DNA from: Thamnaconus septentrionalis
Taxonomy: Eukaryota > Chordata > Actinopteri > Tetraodontiformes > Monacanthidae
Direction of reading: 5' to 3'
Assembly: GCA_009823395.1 (NCBI GenBank)
Contig: CM020508.1
Coordinates: forward strand, 8,508,515 to 8,572,514
DNA: 64,000 nucleotides
The translations under genes were made by a program, and so were the position numbers. The notes beneath the pieces are model-generated. The model saw only the letters and a program-made list of their open reading frames with translations, had not been told where the DNA came from and did no database searches. Below, piece after piece: positions 40,201 through 51,500 of this stretch. Position 1 is the first letter of the stretch. Each line of letters begins with the position of its first letter.

Positions 40201-40989
40201 GTGAATTCTGGGGAAGAGCTCCTAAAAACGTCTGGGAAAGGTGATGGAAGGGTGCGAAACTAATTGGACAGGTCGTCTGTCCCAGTCGGCGGGGGCCAAT
40301 TACATTTTTTAATCTTTTTAATAAAAGCCAGTTGGCAACAGCACTGAGCTTCCCGCTGTTGAAAGCGGTGACACTTGCGCCGTCGCCGCTCCGTGATGGG
40401 CCACGAATCACTGCCAGATTCAGATGAACCTTCTCCAGCGTCAACTTTAATTAGAATGAAGCCTTTTTGAGCCGCTCGTTGAAACTTTTCCCAGCGCTGC
40501 GCTCGTCAGGGCTTCAGAACCTTGTCTTTGTAGACATTAACAACTGGTTCCGCCTCCCTCCCCTCAGAGGACGCTGATTGGACTGGTCATATTCGGACCA
40601 GCTACGTAAGGTTAAAGGTCTTCAAGGAAAAAATGTCAGGCACAAACCATCAATTCTGATCTTGCAATTTCGTCGTGCATCATGTATAATGAGAATAAAT
40701 CAGCTTTACCTTTTACCTTTACCGAGGTCCCGAGATCAAACTTCTCTCCCATCCAAGTTTAGTTGATCCCATCAAACTGGAAGATTCTCCCAACGTTTAA
40801 ACACATATGTTATAGAGCATGTGTTGATATTCCTCTGTGGTTGCACAACTGCTGAATGTGTGTGTGTGTGTGTGTGTGCATCTAATGGGATTGGAGCTAA
40901 AGCAAATCTTGTCATAGTGCACCAAAAGCTGCGTTTAAATTAGATCAACCTTCCCATTTTTTGGATTTGGATTCTTGGATGGAATCTTT

Positions 40990-41041
<52 letters not shown>

Positions 41042-42189
41042 CCCTCCGGGCTCGCACTGTACAAGTTTTATGCACAAACACTATGGCGTTGGCGGCCAAG
41101 ATGCTAAAGCTCCATGCGATTCAATCCAATCTGACAGCTCAATGTCTTCGTCCACAGGCCAACTGTAACCAAATAAAAATGAATACATTTTTAATGAAGT
41201 CAGTGCAACCCCAACGATGTTTAGGGAAACGAGGGAACGTGTCAAACATCGTGGCGCGCAGATGTGTGTGTTTGTGTGTTTGGTTTGGTGGTGAACAATG
41301 AGGGTCTGTAGCAGCGGAGGATAAACTACAATCAGCCTCTGATGGACGAACGCTCGATTTGTTGTGGCTCATCGCCTCTCCGCCGTTATTTTCTCGTCTT
41401 TCACGGGGTTCCGGGGATTTGAAGCAGATGCTCCTGGCATTGTCCTCGTCGTCACGCACACACACACGCACGCACGCGCACACATTCGCAAACCTCTTCC
41501 TTTGTATCGGACGACGTCGCAGCTTCCGGAGACGTCTTCCCGAAGCCGAGGTCGACTGTTTGAGCGCTCGGCCGAGCAGATGTGTTCTTCCTCCTTCCTC
41601 CGTCTGAGATCCTCTCCCCAGCGTGCCGTGTGACGGAGCTGGCAGCCCAAAATGTGTCTTCAGTTGTGGCCGACGCTGTTGGCGGAGGGAGCCGCGGAGC
41701 CGACAATGCACCGGCTCCCAGTTGGTACAGCCATGTCCAAGGGCAACACATTACTGGGGTATCAGAGTTTACGATGTTCCCGCTGGTTTTTCCCCCCAGA
41801 CTGAGAGCGAACGCATTCCCGTTTTTTCGTTACTGTTTCGGATTAGCGATACAATCGCGTTATTGCAACAAAAAAAAAAATGGGGAGGGAAGAAAAATAG
41901 AGGACATAAAACACTCGACCTTTTGTTTTTGCTTTTTTTTATTTTTTTTCCTTTCGTGGCTTGTGCAATCTGGTGCCGACCGTACGGAGCCGTACCGTCG
42001 CCTCTGGTGAACGTTGCTCTGCTTGCTTGCTTGTCCAAACAGCTGCGGCCGTGTCCCCACTTGGAGCAGGACGTCCTGAGCGACTGCCTGTCCATGCAGC
42101 ACCTGCAGGGCTCCGCCCCCGCCGAGCATCTCTACAACGGCAAGGACGGCCGTTCTCCGGGACTGAGCCAGGACATCTTCACAGGTGCG

Positions 42190-42230
<41 letters not shown>

Positions 42231-45200
42231 CTCGGAACCCACCATCCACCGCCCCGCCCCCGCTGACGACAATGGGTCTTTTCCAAAGAACAGAGATTTA
42301 CGTCACAGGCTCTGTTGCACTGTAGATGTGACTCAGATCCTGTTAAATTCCTTCATCAGATGTTTTTCTCAGGAAAAGTTCCCTGTAAAGAGTCTGGTTA
42401 ACGTTCTTTAACTAGAATAAACAAGTGAAATTTTCTCACCGGCTGGTTTTTTTCTGCGGCCAATCAGTTCACAGCCAACTCAACATTTCTTTGGCCTTTC
42501 GCAGTTTAATGATTTTAATGTTTTTTGTTTTTTGTTTAGTTTTGAAAGCTTAGTTCATTCTAGCTAATTATGTGAGAAGGTCACAATCTGTTTATCACAT
42601 ATTATTTCTAAAGAAGCGACTATAAGTACCATTAATTATATTCCTGATTAAAAACAGTTGCATCAATTTTCAGATTGTTTGGTTACAACCTGGACTCCAG
42701 GGTAGCATGTTTAATATCCCCCAAAAAACTTCTATTAGATCTCCAGTTAAGTGTTTTTGCAGAAGCAAGTATTGTTGGACTTTCCCCATCTTTGGAAAGA
42801 CAAGAAGACTGGACCAGACAGTTGGCCGAGGGTTTTTTTCCCCCTAATCTGAGGGAGGTATCACTGCCCTTTGTGACTTCACAAAGATCTGGTATGTCTT
42901 TTTGCTTGCACACTCTGAAAAGCAGAGCAACCAGAGGCAGAGCAGGATGGAATTTTCCCCATAAAAATGGAGTAAATTCAATTTTTTTTTCAACCATGTA
43001 CAATAACAATACCTCTTGTCTTACAAAATGTCATGTGACACAGTGAGTAGCTCGCGCTGTGGTCCAGCTGCTTTAACAGTATCAAGTCCTACCGCGCCCC
43101 AGAATATTACTTGTGGGGCTCTTGATCCAAGACAGAAGATCGGATCAGCATGAGCTCCGAGAGCAGCTGCTAAAGCAATCAGCAGCTCTTTGGTGGTACG
43201 TTCTGTAAATTTATTATGCTAATTTTGGGCTTTCAGTCGCTAAACAACTATACCTCCGGTGCCTTTTGGCCAGGCATGAAGGACCAGCGACCGCGACCAT
43301 CATTTACTATGTAATTGCTTCTACACATTGCGTCAAGATTTTTTGCTGCAGGACGCGCAAACGTATCACGACGGCGTCACCGAACGACGTTCGTCCCACG
43401 CTGCTTTTCACTTGGGGATCTCCTAAATGATGATTGTGGTGGTGGTGGTGGTGGTGGGGGAGCCGGCACCGCCAAATGTCAGCAAACGGCTTTACGAGAG
43501 GGAGGTGGATGAATTATAATAATCTTAAAGTTAGAAGAGCAACCCCCCCACACTTTTATGAGCACATCTGTCCTTGTTTTTGGCCTTTCTTCGCCATCCA
43601 GGCGTCCCGCCGCTCCGTGTTATTGTTGCCCGAGCTCCAGCGAGCCCGCGGCGACGGCGAGCGTCGGCGCAGGCCGCTGAGTCTTTGGCTCCTCGGAGTG
43701 GATGTTGCTCACTTCCCCCTAGTGTTTTTTTGTAATGCATTAAAGCCCCGGAGGATCCTTCCAGAGCCAAAGCATGCAGGGACATCAGGAGTTATCCGAA
43801 GCTGAAGATGTTGGCAGGGACCAAGTCCGTTTGCGTGAGATTTCACTCCCATCGTTAACGCTGGCGAAGCAGAAAATGAGTCCAGCCTTTTAGTCAGACC
43901 TCCACTCAGTCCTCCTGTTATGGATCCGCTTATTTTTTGTTTTGTTTTTTCGAACATGGCTACAGATGGACTCATGCGAAGCTCCTCTTGTTTTCTGAAA
44001 GTTCTTCAATTAACCAGCGGAAGGAGCCGGTCGTCGTTCCGGAGGTTTTTACGAGTGCCCCGTACGCTCCTTTATCTCCCCTCGCCGCTACGCACAGATG
44101 TTCCACTCGCGGACTCGAGGAAGAGCCTTTTTTTAGAACGCCAACCGCACGAGATTATCTCCCTGGCGGTGGAGCGGCCATCCTCTTCTCCCCTCCGTCG
44201 CCCCGCGCGAGGAAGTATCAGCAAAATTGAGGCAATCACGGCCATTATAAGTCAGCGACTCTTTTCTGCCGGTCTGGTAGCAGATGTTGGGGCTAAAGGG
44301 GAAAACATTTAAGGGCCGTGATTGATGATTTGAGGGTAATGAATCAAGCTTGTAACCATTTCAGACTGCTGTCAAGTGAAGGCCTTGGCTCGCTTCCACC
44401 GGGGAGCAGCTGGCTTTTGCAAATGGCAAAACCAGGAGCGCCGATTCCTTTTCCCCGCTTCCTCTCCGCGTCCTCCTGTCCTGTCTGCTCCTTGTCACTG
44501 CCGATCGCTCCGGGCCACGCTGGGATAGAAATTAGCCATTAGCCGTACAGCGAAGGCCAAAGGCCAAAGAAGAAGACGAGAAAATCCATAGTTGTGTCTC
44601 TTTTTCCAGACGTCTCCATTTCCTACCTAAACATGTAGGTTTCACTCTGACTTGTCTCCAGTCTCGAGCTTTGCACCTGTGGGAACGTTTTTTTTAGGGG
44701 AAAAAATGATGGTCAAGCACGTCGTTGGAGCAGGGAAAACTCATCACACTGGCACTCACTCTTGCAACATGGTGTGAAGTTAACATGGAACTGGGGATTT
44801 TCAAGTGCAGTTTCTCCGGTGTGATTTACGCAATTTCAAACGGCAGCAAATGCAAAAGTTGAAAAATGATTTCCCCGAAGTCGAGAGGATGAAAAGGGAT
44901 AGAAAAAAAAAACTCCTGATCTCTTTCTGTGCGTCTTCTCCAAATAGTTTTTCCTGCTTTGTGGGTGATTTAGGTGCAGGTGAAAACTTTGCCAGCTCCT
45001 TGTTTCTTTCCAAGTTTAAAGGAAACAGAAACATTTTTGAGGCAGTTAGTTTGCAAGCAGATGTCAAATTGTCTTCTTCCCCTGTTTTTCTAAACACAAG
45101 CTGCATAAACTGTGTATAAACAAGTGGAAACGTGAAATTACTGTCGGTCTTCACTTTTACATCCCCCCCCCACCTGATTCCAGCAACAAACCACTGAGTG

Positions 45201-47131
45201 TGAAAAATCATATTCAGTCTTATTGAAATCTTATTTTCATTCCAGACTCAAAAAATGTAATTTATTTATATGTAAAGAAGGGAGGAAATAATAGATTTTG
45301 ACTCATGAGGTAGCACAGCAGATTATATATCCTATTAATCCTTCACCTTCGTGTTAGTGTTGATGCAGTTCTATCTACTGACTTTCTGTTTGTGAGAAAC
45401 GTGGCTGCATTTTGTCTGATTTTTGTGCTTTTGTTTGGACCGTGCACTGAACCGGGTGCGTGTCTTCGTCAGGCCTGTACTCCGGCTCTAGCGGCCACCA
45501 TCACAGCGCCTCGGTGGATCTCCTGTCGCCCAATCAGAACCTCGCCGCAGCCTCCGCCGCCGACCTCACGTCGCGGCAGCACCGACTGGACCGGGACCTG
45601 GGCAGCCCCCACCACCTGTCCCCACTGGCCGCCATGGACGGCTCGCGAGACGGGTGAGTCGCGCTGACCGGAGACTGAAAAACGGTGGGCTGTATCCAGT
45701 TTACATGGAGACGGTTCATGGCAAGACTCCACATTGGGATGTTTGGGTGACTGCGCTTGGCTACTAAAGTGCAGTCACAGCCACAACTTTATGGCTATTT
45801 TTACTCAAAATTAGACCAATTTTTTTTTTACTTGTCATTTGGACCAACCAAAAAAATGTAAGCAGAGTGTCGTGGAGAAGAATTCCATCCAAGGACTCCA
45901 ACATGTAAAATAACCCCTAAGAGAAACGTAATGCAACTTCTTCTGTGAAGCCATGTAGGTTCAATTTGTCTCAAATTCTCAATGTCAAGGTCGCGTGTTT
46001 TTGCTGCCAGAATGTCCAGTGTAGCCTCCCGGACTGAAGGCGTGATCATGTTTTAACGCGCCACAAGTCACCTCAGGACGATTTGTACTGTGCTGTTTTT
46101 TTTTTCCCTTCTTTTTTGGTAGTCTGTTGTTTTATTATGTTGAAGCACCTGGCAACAACTGGACAATTTTCCTTCCCGCTGTGAAACTCCAGAACTGTTA
46201 CATGGATTAGAGCGTTTCTCCAGAGCCTCTGTCAGCGCAAGGGTGAAATATCCCTTTACCTGCGACGCTGCGGTTCGGAAGCCAACATTTTAAACAAAAA
46301 TGAGACTGGATGAAGATGAAACGAAGGAAGCGATGCTGGTCATGGGTCCCTCTCACTGACTCTGACCTGCTGCGTCTCAGTTCCTCTCAGCCTGTTTATC
46401 ATCCTGATCCAACCGTCTTACGTTGCTCCGGCCTAATCCTCGCAGCGCTGCTGACCAGCCTGCTGGGTTGTGTCACTGGAGACGAGTCGACTGTGCGACC
46501 CCTTGCAGGGAAGAAAATGCATCATCGCTCCACCCCTCTAAACCCACCGCCGTTTCTCCTTGAGAGGACCATACGATGAGCAAATAATTTGGTTGGACAC
46601 AATTCACCTTTGAATCAGGGGTTTATAGCTGATGGTGTAAGATGGTTCTTTTGTTCTAACATAACAAAAAATAAAATAAAACTCGGCCTTTTGAAGCAGA
46701 AACGTCGCAGCGCACGAGCCAGCGTTCACTTTTTGATTTGTTGAGCGGCTGTAGGAGCAACAACGAGATGCATGAGATGATGCGATTTATCTATTTTTTT
46801 TTATGAAGATGATGCATCTGCCAGATAATTCTGAAAATAAGCACGGCTGGGGGATTCTTTTAAAGAGAAAGCATTAAAAACTGGAGACAGTTCAGGGTCA
46901 GCGAGTCAGTGTTGCTACATCCTTGGCAGCGAGGCGGAATGACTTTCTGATCGGAGCTGTTTCACATTTTGCGAAGGAATCAATTGGACGTAATGAGAAG
47001 ACATTAATGATGCGCTGACACTGGACGCTACGAGGGAATCCAGCGGCGCGTCTGAAACCCCGGAGCTGCTGTTGCTCAAGAACACTTAGGCAGAAATTGA
47101 CGACTCTCTTTGTGCGCCTGTGTTCTTCTTC

Positions 47132-47168
<37 letters not shown>

Positions 47169-48521
47169 GAGCACGTGAGGCGCACAGCATGTTTCCTATT
47201 AGTGCCTGTGATTTCCCCCGAGAGGCAGCTGCAGAGGCCGAGTGTCTTCGGCAGGCACAGTGTGTACTGTACGCAACAATGTGCCGAAAAAAAACCGAGG
47301 AGGCAGAAAAGCAAAACAGCCTTTTACGGTGTGATAACATTGAGTAAGAGCGGCAGGGATCGGGCATCGCAAACCGCCGTGTAACGAAGGTGATCCTCTT
47401 ACGTAAACACTGATTCTTTGCAACTCCGGGTTCTGCACTTTTGGCTGTCTCCACTGTGTATACATCCACTTTTTTTTTCTTTTTCCCAACGAGCGCCGGC
47501 CTGTGACTGAACGTCGGCGTTTTTTCAACGCTACCCATCAGCGCTCTGTGTGTGGGAACGGGTGTGAGAGGAGTTTACCGAGAATAATAATCCAGGAAAC
47601 ACACATGATTGGGTTTGATTGGGGACGTGAGCAACAGCAGACTTCCAGCTCAAGCAGTTGCAGCGAAGGGAAAAAGAAAAGGGGGGGGGGGGCTGCCTGG
47701 ATGTGATGTGATGTAAACAGACGGAGACGTCAGCCAGCATCTGGAGGCCGCCGTGCCGTCCCAGGACTCGGCAGCCTCTGGAATTACCTCGCGGTCTCGC
47801 CGCCTGAGCGCGCACAATTAGCGGCGCGAGGAGCCCAATGGAAAGTGAAAAAGGGCGGACGGCGGTGGCGTCGCCACGGTTACGGTTACACGCGCTCACG
47901 CTTACGTGAGCTTCGGGCCGGGCCGGGTTCCTGTGGCCAGCTGGGCAACGACCAGCATCTGAGCGGGCGGCCGAGTGACGTCGGTGATGACAATCGGCCG
48001 TGAAACATCGGAGCAAAAAAAAACAACAAAAAACAAAAACCAAGAATCTAGGTGTTGGAATCGGTCAGAAGCGCACGGACACACAACCCAAACACCATGG
48101 GCCCCTTTATCTGCCCATCGCACGGCGTGAAGGGGGAGCGACCCCGCAGGCCCATGAAACGTCCGCTCACATTCGGCCCCGAAGATGGAGCATTTGATTT
48201 ACATGTTTAAAGCTCTGAGTATACAGCCGGCTGCCAAAGTCAATACGAGCGCCGCACTTGTTTTTCCCAAACGGTTTAGCGGGACATTAAACATTTTGAC
48301 AAAATTATCAAGCGCGCCCGCCTCTCGTGTGGCAGCCTCTGACCTCATGGCTAAATGTGTTTACTCTGGCTCAAATGGGCCATTTAGGCTCCTTTTACTT
48401 TGCAAACACCAGTGTCATTTCGGCTGCAGCTAATATTAAAATATGCCAGCAAAAATACATTTAGTGATTGGCGTGGCATGAATAAGTGTGTGCGAGCGCG
48501 CGCGAGCCCCTCCCTCCCGCA

Positions 48522-48553
<32 letters not shown>

Positions 48554-51500
48554 GGAGCCCTCTCATAGAGATGGCTGTTCTTCGAGCACGGCGGCCCAGC
48601 GCTCACAGACGGATGGGTGGTAAATGTTGTCGTTCACTGCGTCGCTCACATGTGGTTATATAATTGCGGAGGCTGCCGTCGGTGATATTAGAGCCCCTCC
48701 GCAAATATTAGTGCGAGGCGCTCCGATACCTCGGCCGCGGTGATTGACGCGGGCTAATTGAATTAGGAGCGAGAGGCGGAGACAGAGTCGGCATTAAGCG
48801 TTTCCACCTCTTGAAGGGGACCCTCTGTCTCGCAGCTATTATCATTCTACAGTGGTTCGGGGGGGAAAAAAGGAGGGTTCGGCCTCGCAGCCCAAACAAA
48901 AACATACTTGAGGGTCGGCGCTCGCGGCCAACCAGTCACTCAGCGGCGCTCTCTTTTCTTTCCGACTAATCAGTCAACGCAAACGGTTAACTCGCGGGGA
49001 ATATTAGAATGGTTTAGCGTCAATATTCGACGGAGATGGACGAAGATTAAGGGTGGATCTTTGAATTTAGTGCAGCTCGCCTTCCTGAACTCAAAAAAAA
49101 AAAAAGGAATCCCATCCCCTGTGCTCTTCACACTGGGGCCTTCGGGGATGTCTTAGCTTTAGCTTAGCTTTATCCAGGATGCTATAGTCTGTCTCTCAAG
49201 CCCAGCTTTAGCTTGCTAACCAGAACCAGAAGTGTTCCCACCGGTCCGAGCCAGCGAATCCCCCGTCATCCATCAGAGGGGCTTAATGGTCGGTTACAGA
49301 AGCGGGGTGGAGGAGGGGGGGTCGAGGGTGTTTGTGGGGGGCGAGGGGGTGAGCGGAGGGCAGGGCTTGAACCCAAGTCTCTGGTGGGACAGTTAGACGC
49401 AGGTGAAAGAAGACGGATGAGGAGCGGAGCAGGACGGCTCATGAATCTTCTCTCCGTCGCGTCGCGGCTCAGGGTGAAGAGCCAAAAAAAAAGAAGAGAA
49501 AGAAAAGAAAGGAAAAAGCAGGGCAGCCTGTCTTTGCTTCAACAGCGAGAGAGCATCAGCGTCGGTGCTGAAATGAATCTAACTCCCCAAATGACATCAG
49601 CTCCCCCGTCGTACTTACACAAGCATCGCTGTCCTCGGCAGAGAGTGGGGTCTCCTACAAGCTCATCACTTTGAAAGCGTCTGATTAATTCCCTCTGACA
49701 CCGAGCGCTCAGCCACTCGGGCTCGCTCCTCTAATTTCAACAATGCTCAGAGGCATTTTTTTTTTTTTTTTGCGTTAATATTTTCACTCTTGCATAAACG
49801 TTTCATGGAACTTTTGCCAGCTATTCTGACAGCGTCACCCAAAGTTCTCCTCCAGGTCTCGGAATGAACGGGTCAACGGTCAAAAGGCTCAGTGGAACAG
49901 GAGTGGGTGGGCTGGCCGGAGGGGGGAAAAACACCCAGTGTCGATGGTCAGTTAAAGATGAATATCAGGAGAGGGATTAATGTGGCATATGAAAGATTCC
50001 CCTCATTCCTCGGCCCTGAGTGGCTATAGCGAGCTGGAGAGCGGCGGGAGAAGGGCCGGCAGCTGGCAGTGATTAGCTTATGATTCACTTTAGCTGCACA
50101 TAGAGGCAGCTTGTAAAAATATGAACAGTATAACTGTTTCCTGACTTTGTGCTGACAGCAGCTCCTGGGGGACCGTTGCTCTCTGCAGGAACACATGGCC
50201 ACGACCTGGGCCTGTGCCAGCTACTGGATTAGCCACGCTTGCTAACTGCTACCTTCCCCCGGAGCTGGACGAACATGAAGGTGTCACAAAACTTTGGATC
50301 GTTTTTCTTTTGTGTTCTAGAGAGTTGCAGGTTGAGCACAGTCCTTCTCAAGGTGAAGCACTTGATGTCGGTGCCTGCATTCACATTTGTTGAGCATAGA
50401 GATTTTATAGGACAATTTATTAGTAGAATCCTCCAAATGGTTCCTTGTCATGCAAAAAAAAAAGGTGTAGCATGTCTATAAATTCTACAGAAATGAGAAA
50501 AGTACATGCATGACTTAGTTTGCATGCACCACTTTTCAAAAAGTTCTGTAAATCAGCCATTTGTGATGTCACAAAGGGTACTGATACACTGAAGACATTT
50601 TACATATTCAGATGTAATTAAATGTTGATTTCAGATTTTCTTAAAGGTCCCATGCTGAGCAAAATCCTTAGTGTGTGTTGAAGCACTTTATGATGTCACA
50701 AAGGGCACTAGTACATCTCCAAGGTGTCTGGGAAGAGCCGAAGCCCGGTGGTCGTGCCATCCTGCGATCACATTGTTTTTATCCCATTCCAAATACTTAT
50801 AGCAATTTTTTTTACAAGAGGCTTTAAACAGAGGGCTAAGTAGGTTATTTTTCTGGAGGTCTATACTGTTTTTTGTGGTATTAATCATTGATTGATAGAT
50901 TTAATACCCTTTCAAAGAAAGAAAGCGCCCACCACTCTTTACAGCCCATGCATGCGTGCAGTTTTTTGTTGATTTTAATTCAGAGTGACAGGAAGACGAG
51001 ACACCCCGGGGCCGATGTCCCGTGGCCAAGTCAGACGTAGCATGAATTCAGCGTTAGCGGGAAGCTCTTTTCGCAGGTTCTATTTGATGACGTCAGCCGC
51101 TCTCCAGCATGTGCCCGGCACAGAGCCTGGGACGCTGCCCTGTTTCACTGATCAGTAGCTCAAACTAGCCAGTGAGATCCAGCCAGCAGCAAGTGTGTCA
51201 TCTGAGGGCGCGGCCGCCTCCAGAAACAACCTTCTGTCATCGTGTTTATGCAGCTCATAGTGAAAACCACATGTTTCACACACATCGCTGAGTTATGCAT
51301 GTGCGTGTGTGTGCGTGTGTGTGTGCGTGCGTGTGACAAACACTTACAGCATTGCAGGGGTTTGATTGGTTGGCTCCAACTTCAATAGTTACTCACGATG
51401 TGAAATGCCATTTTATTGGGGGTTTGCTGGTAATGTTCCTAATTAACAGTACGGTGAATAAGCACGTCTGGGACGGAGTTGGTGGACGAGGGATCACAGG